Shown: positions 26,014 to 33,978 of the stretch, in pieces
Numbering within the stretch: the first letter of the stretch is position 1
Layout of the letters: each line of letters starts with the position of its first letter
DNA from: an uncultured Salinicoccus sp.
Lineage (GTDB): Bacteria > Bacillota > Bacilli > Staphylococcales > Salinicoccaceae
Direction of reading: 5' to 3'
DNA: 64,000 nt
Assembly: GCA_947494965.1 (NCBI GenBank)
Contig: CANLWV010000011.1
Location: forward strand, 1-64,000
Translations under genes and position numbers: made by a program
The notes under the pieces: generated by a model
What the model was told of the DNA's origin: nothing
The model's database searches: none
The model's input: only the letters and a program-made list of their open reading frames with translations

Positions 26014-27150
26014 CTAGCAGTACATTTCACCGTCTATAATGGTGTGCTTCAGATTTGAGGCGTCATCGTAGATCACCAGATCGGCGTCGGCGCCTTCTTT
26101 TATGACGCCTTTTGATTTAGTCACCCCGAGTTCAACGGCCGGGTTATAGGCGGTCATCTTAACGATATCCTGCCATGTACATCCAGTGACCTCCCTCATA
26201 TTCCTGATGGCCTGTTTCATCGTCAATACGCTGCCGGCGAGCGTTCCGTCGGCGAGGCGCGCTTCGCCATCCTTGACGTGGACGTTTTGGCCGCCGAGGT
26301 CATATTCGCCGTCCGGCAGGCCTTGGGCGCGCATGGCATCTGTAATTATGACGAGCCTGTCTGGTGTGATGATGTCATAGGCCAGTTTCATCATTTCCTT
26401 TCTGCAGTGGATGCCATCTGCAATCAGTTCTGTAAAAGCATTCCCCATATAGGCGAAGCCGACGGTGCCGGGCTCCCTGTGGTGAAGGCCGCGCATGCCA
26501 TTATACAGATGGGTGATGTGACTGAGTCCCTTCGTTTCAGCATCTTTCAATGTATCGAACAAACCATCTGTATGACCGGCTGAAGGGATGATCGACAAAT
26601 CCTTCAGTGTCTCTATGAAGTCGCCAGGGTCCTCTTCAGGGGCATATGTCATCAGGCGGATCTGATTGCCTGAGAGGGTTTGGAGGCGACGTGCCAACGC
26701 GTGATCGGGTTTCAGGATATGGGCTGGATCTTGTGCGCCTGGGTGGGCTTTTGAGATGAACGGCCCCTCCAAGTGGATGCCGAGCATTTTCGCGCCTCCC
26801 GCATACGTGTAGCCGGACAAGTTTTCAAGAGCCCGTTCAATGTCTTTGATCGGGGCGGTCATGGTGGTGGCTAGGAATGATGTGGAACCGGTACTCGGCA
26901 GATGGGCTGAAATCTTCTCTAAGTAAGTCTCGTCTGCATCCATCGCATCCACGCCATCGGCACCATGTATATGCATCTCGATGCCGCCGGGCAGGACATT
27001 GTCTCCTTGTGCATCAAAAACCGTTTCTGCATCCGGGCAAGTCTCCATCGGGCCGAACGATTTTATTTTATCATTTTCGATAAGCAGCCAATGATCGCCG
27101 AACGTATCTTCATGGGTGATGAGGCGTGCATTTTTTATAAGGTGCTGCAT
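26014..27150 (-). CDS. nagA: N-acetylglucosamine-6-phosphate deacetylase
   Basis: Predicted 378-residue amidohydrolase converting GlcNAc-6-P to glucosamine-6-P and acetate. Typical features: LPGGIEMHIHGADGVDAMD (metal region), LEGPFIS, SAGHTDG, ITHLYNGMRGLHHREPG and catalytic Asp in VIITDAMRAQG. GAAAGGATG precedes the ATG. It feeds NagB (10.5 kb). A reverse-strand promoter (TTCAAT, 17 bp, TAAAAT) lies in the 5'-truncated end of the neighbouring PTS pseudogene. The 3' end runs into the 41-bp repeats. Confidence 0.96.
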   Translation of the reverse strand: MQHLIKNARLITHEDTFGDHWLLIENDKIKSFGPMETCPDAETVFDAQGDNVLPGGIEMHIHGADGVDAMDADETYLEKISAHLPSTGSTSFLATTMTAPIKDIERALENLSGYTYAGGAKMLGIHLEGPFISKAHPGAQDPAHILKPDHALARRLQTLSGNQIRLMTYAPEEDPGDFIETLKDLSIIPSAGHTDGLFDTLKDAETKGLSHITHLYNGMRGLHHREPGTVGFAYMGNAFTELIADGIHCRKEMMKLAYDIITPDRLVIITDAMRAQGLPDGEYDLGGQNVHVKDGEARLADGTLAGSVLTMKQAIRNMREVTGCTWQDIVKMTAYNPAVELGVTKSKGVIKEGADADLVIYDDASNLKHTIIDGEMYC

Positions 27151-27192
27151 TGTATCATCCTTTCAAAAAAATATTTTATAATACCATTATAG

Positions 27193-28521
27193 TGTATTGA
27201 ACTTGATCACTTGGCGATCCTGTTTGCAGTGGGGCTTGCCTTTGGCATGTCGAAAGATAAAAACGGGGCGGCGGCACTTGTCGGCCTCGTATCATTCCTT
27301 GTCGTGACCAACCTGCTGAAGGCAGATTCGATTGCCTTGTTGCGCGGTATTGAACTGGAAGAGGTGGGAGCCGCTTTCGGAGTCATTGAAAACAACGTAT
27401 TTCTAGGTATCATTACAGGCTTGATCAGTGCGGCTCTATACAACCGCTTCAGCGGCACGAAACTGCCTGATTACCTTGCATTCTTCAGTGGGCGCCGTTC
27501 GGTGCCGATCATTGCCGTATTCGTCATGATAGTGCTCAGTGGTGTGCTGTACTATGTATGACCGCTGCTCTATAACGGTCTCTTCTCATTCGGGGAATGG
27601 ATCAGTGGGCTGGGTGCCGTCGGCGCCGGCCTCTACGGCTTCTTCAACAGATTGCTGATTCCGACCGGCCTGCACCACGCATTGAACTCGGTGTTCTGGT
27701 TTGATACAGTCGGCATCAACGATATCGGCAACTTCTGGGATAATGAAGGTGAGCGGGGCATCACAGGCCGTTACCAGGCCGGCTACTTCCCGATCATGAT
27801 GTTCGGGCTGCCGGGGGCTGCACTTGCGATGTACCATACGGCTAAGACACAGTTCAAAAAAGCCGCTGGCTCCATTTTGCTTGCGTCTGCATTGACGGCA
27901 TTCCTTACAGGTGTAACGGAGCCGCTTGAATTTTCCTTCATGTTCCTCGCGCCGTTGCTATACGTCGTACATGCAGCACTTACAGGATTGTCCCTGTTCA
28001 TTGCAGCATCGTTTGAATGGACGGCAGGGTTTGGTTTCAGTGCGGGACTGATCGACTTTGTACTCAGCACCCAAGTACCCATCGCCAACCAGCCTTATAT
28101 GCTGATCCTGCAGGGGCTCGTATTCTTTGTCCTATACTATGTCATCTTCAGGGTGATCATCAAAGTGCTCGATCTTAAGACACCAGGCCGCGATGATTCG
28201 GTGTTGGCTGCAGAAGCGCCGACTGGAGCAGGAGTCGAAGGAGTTGAGGGAGTGGATGAGAAGTCATCTTCCTTCGACGATAAGTACTCCAAAAAAGCAG
28301 ACCAGATCCTCATCGGGCTCGGTGGTAAAGAGAATATCGATACAATCGACTACTGTACGACGCGTCTGCGCATCAATGTTATGGATGAAGCCAAGATAGA
28401 TGATGCAATCATCAAATCAGCAGGCGCCCACGGCGTCATCAGACCGGGGCGCAACAACGTCCATGTCGTCGTCGGTACTGAAGTCGAACATGTTGCAGAA
28501 GAAATGAAGCGTCTCGTATAG
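27193..28521 (+). pseudogene. Decayed GlcNAc/glucose-type PTS EIICB gene
   Basis: The remaining sequence matches a PTS EIIC-EIIB protein of the GlcNAc/glucose family. The EIIC part shows LFAVGLAFGMSKDKNGAAAL, PTGLHHALNSVFWF and GVTEPLEFSFMFLAP; the EIIB part shows the phosphorylated Cys in DYCTTRLRINV. Two lesions are visible. About 50-60 N-terminal codons and any start are missing: homology begins at LDHLAILFAVG, preceded by an in-frame TAG at 27190. A TGA at 27559-27561 replaces the Trp expected in VLYYVWPLLYNG. Everything after is intact and in the same frame, so decay looks recent. It may have been the amino-sugar importer of the adjacent nagA. Confidence 0.85.
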
Positions 28522-28525
28522 AATG

Positions 28526-28552
28526 CAGGACACCATATGGTGTCCTGTTTTT
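28526..28552 (+). terminator. Terminator after the PTS pseudogene
   Basis: A 22-bp perfect palindrome (28526-28547, CAGGACACCAT arms) is followed by TTTTT. Its survival supports recent loss of the gene. Confidence 0.92.
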
Positions 28553-28612
28553 CGTTTTTTCAGTCTATTGAGGTACAATGGAGGCAGTCAGATAGAATAA
28601 AGGAGGATATTC

Positions 28613-29725
28613 ATGTTCACTTTCAAACATCCGGTCGATATCCGTTTCGGCGAAGGCATCATCTCACAGCTTGGTGAGATCATCTCGGATCTCGAGTACA
28701 GCAGGCTCGTTGTGGTGGCGACGCGTTCCCAAGTGAAGAATGGGGTAGCGGAATTCATCGAGACCGAACTCGGTGAGAAAATAAAAACGGTCATTTCCGA
28801 TATTGAGGCCAACCCGACCATTGAAAATGTTTCGGAGATTGCAGCAGCACTCCATGCGCATGATGCCCATGCTGTCATCGCTGTCGGCGGCGGTTCAGCA
28901 ATGGATGCCTCGAAAGCTGCAGCAGCTGCATATATGCAAGGTGTGGAACCTGGGTCCATCATCGAGCACACAGATTTCACACGGGCATTACCAGTCATCG
29001 CGATCCCTTCAACAAGCGGTTCAGCCTCTGAAGTCACAGCTTCAAGCATCATCAGCGATAAATCACAAGGACTGAAGGTACCGCTGATCGGACCTGGACT
29101 TTATCCGAAAGTCGCGCTGGTCGATCCGGAACTGACATTGACGTGCCCACCGAAGGTGACTGCAATTTCAGGGATTGATGTCATCTGTCATGCGCTGGAT
29201 TGCCTCGGATCCACCAAACATAACCCGGTCTCCGACACTTTGGCGATACGTGCAGCGAACCTGGCATTTAAAAATCTGCTTGCAGCCTATAACGAGCCCT
29301 CGGACAGGGAGGCACGGACCAACATGTCCCTTGCGAGCATGATGGCAGGGATGGCGTTCAGCCAGACGGGGACTTCCGGGTCTCATGCCATGAGCTACTA
29401 CCTGACTTCCCAGTACGATGTCCCCCACGGGGAAGCATGTGCCTTTTCCTTGGATGAATGGTTCAAGGTCAATGCTAAAGCCAATCCACAGCTTCACGAC
29501 CATGCAAAGGACATCGGTTTTGAGGATGCCGAAGACCTCGCACGTGCCTTCAATGGACTGAAGCAGAATCTGGGGCTTGGCATGACGCTTTCGGACTTTG
29601 GCATCAATCATGCGGATATCCCTGTAATTGCTGACGAGAGTATGCGGCAGGCGAATATGAAGAATAATATCGCGCAGCTCTCGCGGGGTGAAATCATCGA
29701 AATGCTTGAACAAAAGCAGGCATAG
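28613..29725 (+). CDS. Iron-containing alcohol dehydrogenase
   Basis: Predicted 370-residue group III (iron-dependent) alcohol dehydrogenase. The NAD site is AVGGGSAMDASKA, followed by the family stretch AIPSTSGSASEVT; metal ligands are Asp and His in GIDVICHALDCL, His in GSHAMSYYL and His in DVPHGEACA. The substrate (alcohol, butanol, phosphonate-derived aldehyde) cannot be deduced. AAAGGAGG precedes the ATG. It is convergent with the PlcR/Rgg-like regulator and shares its terminator. Confidence 0.9.
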   Translation: MFTFKHPVDIRFGEGIISQLGEIISDLEYSRLVVVATRSQVKNGVAEFIETELGEKIKTVISDIEANPTIENVSEIAAALHAHDAHAVIAVGGGSAMDASKAAAAAYMQGVEPGSIIEHTDFTRALPVIAIPSTSGSASEVTASSIISDKSQGLKVPLIGPGLYPKVALVDPELTLTCPPKVTAISGIDVICHALDCLGSTKHNPVSDTLAIRAANLAFKNLLAAYNEPSDREARTNMSLASMMAGMAFSQTGTSGSHAMSYYLTSQYDVPHGEACAFSLDEWFKVNAKANPQLHDHAKDIGFEDAEDLARAFNGLKQNLGLGMTLSDFGINHADIPVIADESMRQANMKNNIAQLSRGEIIEMLEQKQA

Positions 29726-29742
29726 CTTTTTGATCCATATAA

Positions 29743-29774
29743 AGAAGCGCTGGAATGGTCATTCCAGCGCTTCT
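29743..29774. terminator. Bidirectional terminator, Fe-ADH / regulator
   Basis: AGAAGCGCTGGAATG (29743-29757) pairs with CATTCCAGCGCTTCT (29760-29774) with a very small loop. The right arm lies inside the last codons of the convergent regulator gene. Confidence 0.8.
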
Positions 29775-30640
29775 ATTGCGTTCTTTGCGATTTCGATGTG
29801 TTCAGCCATCTTATCCTGCAGATTTTCAAGAAAGAAAGCAGCTTCTGCCTTGGCCAAATAATGGCGCGCAGATTTCGGCTCGTTTAATGCCACGTGGATG
29901 AGTGTCATCAGATGGTTTGCCTTACCCCTGTAGTAGAGTGAGTTGTTCTCTTCTATCCGGATCAGCAGTTTATAGCAGATGTCGACTGCTTCTGCGTAGA
30001 AGAAATTGTTGTAGAGGCTGACGGCATAGCCGTAGTAGAGCTGAATGATCATGTAACGATCCATTTCATTCATATGCCTTGATTCAAGAATGCGGTTGCG
30101 GTGCTTATGGTAAAGTGTAAGGGCATCTTCAGAGCGATCCGTGATGATGTACAGATCGCCGAGCGTATTTATGATTTCAAGTTCCAGCATCTTGTTGGAC
30201 TTTGTTTCTTCGATCAAGGTTGTGAGAATGTGTTCGGAATCTTCAAGACGCCCTTCATTCCTCAGCATGATTGCTTTATATGTACGGAAGAGCCGCTTGT
30301 AATTACGGTATTGAAGGTCGAATTCCGACCTTATATTGATTGTTTCCTGGGCATCTTCAAGCGTCACCTTGAGCAGATCGGCATGTCTGAAATAGACATA
30401 TTCGCGCATCATATCAAGATAGTGGTCGATCAGGGCGTATTCAGAAGCCTCATCGATGAAAAGATCCTGCATGCTTATGCCAAGGCGCCGGCACAATCTG
30501 TGGAGTATGGGGGCGGAGAGTGCTGCATCCCCCCGTTCAAAACGGTAGATGGTGGTCTTGCCACAGATGCCTTCGGCTGCTTCCAGATGAGTGAGCCCTT
30601 TCTGCTGACGCATTTCCTTAAAGCGGGTGTAGTATTCCAT
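29759..30640 (-). CDS. PlcR/Rgg-like (RRNPP) HTH-TPR transcriptional regulator
   Basis: Predicted 293-residue cytosolic regulator. Residues 1-60 are an XRE-type helix-turn-helix (RFKEMRQQKGLTHLEAAEGI, TTIYRFERGDAALS, HRLCRRLGISMQDLF). From about residue 65 the protein is all-helical with TPR-like spacing (NYKRLFRTYKAIMLRNEGRL, EIINTLGDLYIITDRSEDAL, GYAVSLYNNFFYAEAVDICY). This layout and length fit the RRNPP class (Rgg, PlcR, NprR, PrgX), whose TPR groove binds a short imported peptide. The frame opens at 30712, but the ATG at 30640 has AAGGAGG. It is divergent from the tiny exported peptide at 30749, the likely cognate signal. It probably controls that promoter through the inverted repeat at 30692; pairing is inference. 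Confidence 0.85.
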   Translation of the reverse strand: MEYYTRFKEMRQQKGLTHLEAAEGICGKTTIYRFERGDAALSAPILHRLCRRLGISMQDLFIDEASEYALIDHYLDMMREYVYFRHADLLKVTLEDAQETINIRSEFDLQYRNYKRLFRTYKAIMLRNEGRLEDSEHILTTLIEETKSNKMLELEIINTLGDLYIITDRSEDALTLYHKHRNRILESRHMNEMDRYMIIQLYYGYAVSLYNNFFYAEAVDICYKLLIRIEENNSLYYRGKANHLMTLIHVALNEPKSARHYLAKAEAAFFLENLQDKMAEHIEIAKNAIEALE

Positions 30641-30690
30641 GGCGAGCCTCCTTGCTGAAGAATTGTTCACAACTTTCCCGGATGTGGATA

Positions 30691-30719
30691 TTGATTGAAT
30701 ATTTAGAATCATCCATAAT
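30691..30719 (+). promoter_or_regulatory. Promoter of the signal-peptide gene
   Basis: -35 TTGATT (30691-30696), 17-bp spacer, -10 CATAAT (30714-30719). Transcription would start near 30726, about 23 nt before the ATG at 30749. Confidence 0.7.
30692..30711. promoter_or_regulatory. Candidate operator of the PlcR/Rgg-like regulator
   Basis: TGATT-N10-AATCA forms an inverted repeat across 20 bp, covering the -35 box and most of the spacer of the peptide-gene promoter and lying in the only intergenic space shared with the regulator. A second short dyad, TTGT-TC-ACAA, is at 30663-30672 nearer the regulator. Spacing differs from the PlcR box of Bacillus cereus (TATGNANNNNTNCATA). Confidence 0.5.
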
Positions 30720-30748
30720 GTAGTTATAAACAGATAGGTGGTGAGGGC

Positions 30749-30928
30749 ATGAAAAAGATACTCAGTGCTTTAATATTGGGCACTATGCTATTAGGCTCAA
30801 CAGCAGTGGTCGATGAACCAACGGCGGAAGCGAGCGTCGTCAAGCACGACCATGAAGTAATCAGTACTTTGGGAAGAGGATCTGGTTACCTTCCTGATGG
30901 ACGGCCAGCCCCTATCGATGTTTATTAG
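30749..30928 (+). CDS. Exported 59-residue pro-peptide, candidate quorum-sensing signal
   Basis: Predicted 59-residue protein. Residues 1-20 are a classic signal sequence (MKKILSALILGTMLLGSTAV); an AEA site at 26-28 suggests cleavage before Ser29, leaving a 31-residue pro-peptide ending GYLPDGRPAPIDVY. GGTGGTGAGG lies before the ATG and a promoter is present. Size, export signal and a Pro/Asp-containing C-terminal end resemble PapR (partner of PlcR) and NprX (SKPDIVG, partner of NprR), whose last 5-7 residues are the signal. The divergent regulator is of that class. The exact mature peptide is unknown; PAPIDVY is the simplest guess. It could instead be an unrelated small secreted protein. Confidence 0.75.
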   Translation: MKKILSALILGTMLLGSTAVVDEPTAEASVVKHDHEVISTLGRGSGYLPDGRPAPIDVY

Positions 30929-30970
30929 GTACTCCCAGTAAGTTCATTTTTCCTTACCCTTAATTGGACG

Positions 30971-31028
30971 CTTCTGCCCTCAAATGCACCCGACCTCTTA
31001 ACCTTTTCAGGGCAGAAGGTCTTTTTTT
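30971..31028 (+). terminator. Terminator of the signal-peptide transcript
   Basis: CTTCTGCCCT (30971-30980) pairs with AGGGCAGAAG (31009-31018) across a 28-nt loop, followed by a run of eight T (31022-31029). It gives the peptide gene its own short mRNA of about 300 nt. Confidence 0.85.
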
Positions 31029-31153
31029 TGGCTTTTTGCTCCATTTTAATGGGGGGGGTAGGCATAAGAATACCATAAACCGTCCCGTAAATCTTGATTT
31101 TCCATGCGACAGATCTGTTATAATGGGTCGAGAACATATCTTGGAGGATTCAG

Positions 31154-31555
31154 ATGAAAAAATATATCAGGGTAGTCGGTGCGGTAATAGTCAACGATAA
31201 GGATGAGATATTGTGCGCACAGCGCCCGGAAGGTAAGAATCTGGCGTTGAAGTGGGAATTCCCAGGCGGCAAAATTGAAGCGGGCGAAACGCCTGACGCG
31301 GCTTTGAAGCGTGAATTGATGGAAGAGATGCAGTGTGACATCCTTGTCCGGGATAAAATTGTGACGACGGTCCATGAATATGATTTTGGTGTTGTGGAAT
31401 TGACTACATATTATGCAGAGCAGCTCTCAGGAGATATCCGCCTTCTTGAGCATATTGATATGAAATGGTTGCCGAGGGCGGCAATCGATTCACTTGATTG
31501 GGCACCTGCCGATATACCAGCTATAAAAAAAATAAAGAATGATCAGCCGAAATGA
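31154..31555 (+). CDS. MutT-like Nudix (8-oxo-dGTP-type) hydrolase
   Basis: Predicted 133-residue Nudix enzyme. The complete Nudix box GGKIEAGETP ... RELMEEM (pattern GX5EX7REUXEE) is at about residues 36-58. Length and start (KKYIRVVGAVIVNDKDEILC) fit MutT-type (deoxy)nucleoside triphosphate pyrophosphohydrolases that clear oxidised nucleotides. TTGGAGG precedes the ATG and a TATAAT lies at about 31119. Single gene with terminator. Confidence 0.9.
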   Translation: MKKYIRVVGAVIVNDKDEILCAQRPEGKNLALKWEFPGGKIEAGETPDAALKRELMEEMQCDILVRDKIVTTVHEYDFGVVELTTYYAEQLSGDIRLLEHIDMKWLPRAAIDSLDWAPADIPAIKKIKNDQPK

Positions 31556-31556
31556 T

Positions 31557-31580
31557 GCCCGGATACACTTCCGGGCTTTT
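31557..31580 (+). terminator. Terminator after the Nudix gene
   Basis: GCCCGG (31557-31562) pairs with CCGGGC (31571-31576) across an 8-nt loop, followed by TTTT. Confidence 0.85.
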
Positions 31581-31649
31581 TAGGGTGGCTAAATAATTAA
31601 ATATTCAGTATAATTTGAATTATAATTCCTAAGGAGTGTTTCATCTGCA

Positions 31650-32714
31650 ATGAAAGTTTCCATAATTGGCGCGGGCAATGGCGGCATAGTAGCTGCGGCT
31701 GACTTGACGGCGCGCGGGCACACAGTCACACTGTACCATTCACCGTCGGCCATAAAAGATCCGCATTCTGACATTACGGAAGGTAAAGTACATTTTAGGG
31801 GAAGACCAATCAGGATCAGTGCATTCACAAGAAATCCAAAGGAAGCGGTGAAGGAGGCAGAAGTCGTCATGACCTGTCTGCCGACCCATATACTTTCAGA
31901 TATGTTCGAAGAAATCATACCATATCTTGAAGCGGGTCAGATGATATTCATTAACGGTGCAAGTGCGATGAGCAGCATGAAGCTGTCGAAGCGGCTTGAA
32001 CGGAAACGGCCGGAGATTTCGGTTATGATAGGGGAATCGATGTCCCTGACATATGCTGCACGTTATGATTACGCGACGAACGACGCGGACATCATATTAA
32101 GGAGCCGACATAACCTGTTCAGTGCCTATCCTTCGGGTGATACGGAACCAATGCTTTCGAAGCTGCATATGCTTTACGACACGCTCGTGCCAGCTGAGAA
32201 CATAATTGAAACGACACTCAATAATGGCAATCCAGAAAGTCATCCGGCCCCTTCCATCCTGAATGCCGGCGTCATCGACAATGATGGCGAAAACTTCTAC
32301 CTGTACCGTGATGGCGTGACGGAACACACTGTGAAGGTTATAGAAGCGATTGATGAAGAGCGCCAGGAAATATGCAAAGTGCTCGGTTTTGAAGTGCTAG
32401 ATAAAGCGGGGCGTTCCGAACGGAGCACATATTTCGAACCTGGGAAAGCGCTGAAGACGCAATATAACGAAAGTCCGGTCCTTAGAGATCTTGTAGGCCC
32501 TACTGCACTCGACAACCGGTATATCGTGGAGGATGTCGGACATGGGCTCGTGCTTTGGAAAAGCATTGCGGAAGCGCTTGATGTCCACACACCGACGATT
32601 GATGCAGTTATCCATCTGACTTCACTTATGTTGGAAGTCGACTTCATGCGTGAGGGGACGACGCTTGAAAAGATTGGCCTTGATGCCTCGCGTGACTTGA
32701 ACCATCAAGTATAA
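31650..32714 (+). CDS. Opine (octopine/nopaline-type) dehydrogenase family protein
   Basis: Predicted 354-residue NAD(P)-dependent oxidoreductase. The Rossmann motif GAGNGGIVAAADL starts at residue 7. The C-terminal octopine-dehydrogenase domain shows the hallmark GNPESHPAPSILNAG with its catalytic His. Such enzymes reductively join an amino acid and a keto acid, or act on related imines. No metallophore (Cnt-like) cluster is nearby, so a staphylopine-type role is not supported. AGGAGTG lies upstream of the ATG. Single gene. Confidence 0.87.
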   Translation: MKVSIIGAGNGGIVAAADLTARGHTVTLYHSPSAIKDPHSDITEGKVHFRGRPIRISAFTRNPKEAVKEAEVVMTCLPTHILSDMFEEIIPYLEAGQMIFINGASAMSSMKLSKRLERKRPEISVMIGESMSLTYAARYDYATNDADIILRSRHNLFSAYPSGDTEPMLSKLHMLYDTLVPAENIIETTLNNGNPESHPAPSILNAGVIDNDGENFYLYRDGVTEHTVKVIEAIDEERQEICKVLGFEVLDKAGRSERSTYFEPGKALKTQYNESPVLRDLVGPTALDNRYIVEDVGHGLVLWKSIAEALDVHTPTIDAVIHLTSLMLEVDFMREGTTLEKIGLDASRDLNHQV

Positions 32715-32722
32715 AAATGACC

Positions 32723-32738
32723 CCGGTCAGTTGACCGG
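32723..32738. terminator. Short bidirectional hairpin between convergent genes
   Basis: CCGGTC (32723-32728) pairs with GACCGG (32733-32738) across a 4-nt loop. AAAAA at 32713-32717 gives a U-tract on reverse-strand transcripts; the forward tail is less T-rich. Confidence 0.65.
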
Positions 32739-32746
32739 AGCTTCAT

Positions 32747-33163
32747 TTACTCATCTTTATTGTGGATATGTGTGCGGGTCCCACGGTTTTCGGCAATTTC
32801 TTTAGCGCGCCTAACGGCGTCATCCTTATTATCATAAGTGTTGCTGGGTTGTTTTGCCCCTTTGGTCTGAACTTTCCATTCGTCGTCTTCATAAAAGACC
32901 GAAACGTCATTATCTGCAATCTTGCCACCCTGTGAGTTGGGGTCAGGTTTGTGTTGCGTAATTTTTTTATCCTTTAGTTCATCAAGGTCTTTTTGTGAAG
33001 CGTCTTTATACCACTGTTCCGCCTGCTCGGTTCCGATCGGGATGGCACGTTCCTCATCATATCCGTCCTTCAGCATGGCGTTGATGATGTCGATCGCCTT
33101 TTTTCTTTCGAGTTCTTTCAAGTTCTTTAAGGAATCCGGGTAGTCATTCATGGTATAAGGCAT
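32747..33163 (-). CDS. YdaT-like protein with DUF2188 domain
   Basis: Predicted 138-residue cytosolic protein. The N-terminal half (MPYTMNDYPDSLKNL ... RAIPIGTEQAEQWY) strongly resembles Bacillus YdaT. The C-terminal half (DDEWKVQTKGAKQPS ... DAVRRAKEIAENRG) is a DUF2188 domain. The role is unknown; YdaT is associated with general stress in Bacillus by my recollection. An ATG at 33181 lacks a ribosome-binding site, while that at 33163 has AAGGGGA, so the latter is used. Confidence 0.82.
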   Translation of the reverse strand: MPYTMNDYPDSLKNLKELERKKAIDIINAMLKDGYDEERAIPIGTEQAEQWYKDASQKDLDELKDKKITQHKPDPNSQGGKIADNDVSVFYEDDEWKVQTKGAKQPSNTYDNKDDAVRRAKEIAENRGTRTHIHNKDE

Positions 33164-33231
33164 TTGAATATCCCCTTTCATCGTGTTCTAGTAAGATTAT
33201 ACCCGGAAATAGGAAGGTTAAAGGTGATAAT

Positions 33232-33630
33232 ATGCTTTTTACATTTGAAGTCGATACACATGAACGTACGGCATTTGTTAATATTGATGCCTTCGTCTTT
33301 GAAGCTTTGGAAAAGAGTGGCGTGCGCTCAGGGATCATGACGGTCTTCACTCCCCATACGACAGCAGGGATCACAATCAATGAGAATGCGGATCCGGATG
33401 TTGTGAAGGATCTTGTATACGGGATGGATCTTACCTTCGACAACAAGCCGGCGTATCAGCACTTTGAGGGGAATTCGGATTCCCATATGAAATCGTCGCT
33501 GACCGGCGCGAGCGAAACGCTCATAATCGAAAAGGGGGAAGTCATTTTCGGAACATGGCAGAGCCTGTATTTTGCAGAGTTCGATGGTCCGAGGACACGA
33601 CGGGTCCATATCAAAGTGATTGGTGACTGA
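33232..33630 (+). CDS. YjbQ family protein (UPF0047)
   Basis: Predicted 132-residue protein of the UPF0047/YjbQ family. The conserved His-rich motifs are visible: FTPHTTAGITINENADPDV, FEGNSDSHMKSSLTG and IFGTWQSLYFAEFDGPR. Members are sometimes called secondary thiamine-phosphate synthase because some complement thiE loss, but the true role is unsettled. AAGGTTAAAGGTG precedes the ATG. Single gene. Confidence 0.9.
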   Translation: MLFTFEVDTHERTAFVNIDAFVFEALEKSGVRSGIMTVFTPHTTAGITINENADPDVVKDLVYGMDLTFDNKPAYQHFEGNSDSHMKSSLTGASETLIIEKGEVIFGTWQSLYFAEFDGPRTRRVHIKVIGD

Positions 33631-33759
33631 GGCATGAAGCGTTCTGGCGAAAAGCGATAATGCGAAGTCTTCAGGTGGCCGATCGATGCTTTTCATATGT
33701 ATTGCTTAAAATATAGTGGAACGGGTACAGTCCAGTAAATCATTTTATGGAGGTTCATC

Positions 33760-33936
33760 ATGGAAGCGATTAAATCATTATTCTCATTCCTCTTCAAGCT
33801 CATTGCTGTATTGATTATAGTAGGAGTGATTGGTGTAGCAGTATTGGCATTTTTCCTGAAGCAGGATGTCAAAGAAATAAGGGAGTTCACTGAGAGATTG
33901 AAAAAAGAAATTGATGCAGAACCGAATCAAGTATAA
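33760..33936 (+). CDS. Small membrane-anchored protein, 58 residues
   Basis: A short frame reads MEAIKSLFSFLFKLIAVLII, then VGVIGVAVLAFFLKQDVK and a charged tail EIREFTERLKKEIDAEPN. It has one long hydrophobic helix and a short cytoplasmic amphipathic tail. GGAGG is placed 6 bases before the ATG, and a terminator follows at once. No family is recognised. Size and layout suggest a small regulatory or structural membrane protein. Confidence 0.72.
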   Translation: MEAIKSLFSFLFKLIAVLIIVGVIGVAVLAFFLKQDVKEIREFTERLKKEIDAEPNQV

Positions 33937-33961
33937 AAGCTGGCCCTCTGGGCCAGCTTTT
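33935..33961. terminator. Bidirectional terminator, small protein / znuA
   Basis: AAAAGCTGGCCC (33935-33946) pairs with GGGCCAGCTTTT (33950-33961) across a 3-nt loop. It lies between the small forward gene and the reverse znuA gene. Confidence 0.92.
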
Positions 33962-33978
33962 TCATTTGGTGCAAGTCA

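Noticed and set aside
27559-27561. TGA as selenocysteine or reassigned tryptophan codon in the PTS gene
   Set aside because: The expected residue is Trp, the 5' end is also missing, and other genes here use TGA as a normal stop.
30925-31137. Reverse 70-codon frame after the peptide gene
   Set aside because: It spans the terminator hairpin and lacks a ribosome-binding site.
31650-32714. Staphylopine dehydrogenase (CntM)
   Set aside because: The protein has the octopine-dehydrogenase hallmark GNPESHPAP, and no cntK, cntL or transporter genes are nearby.
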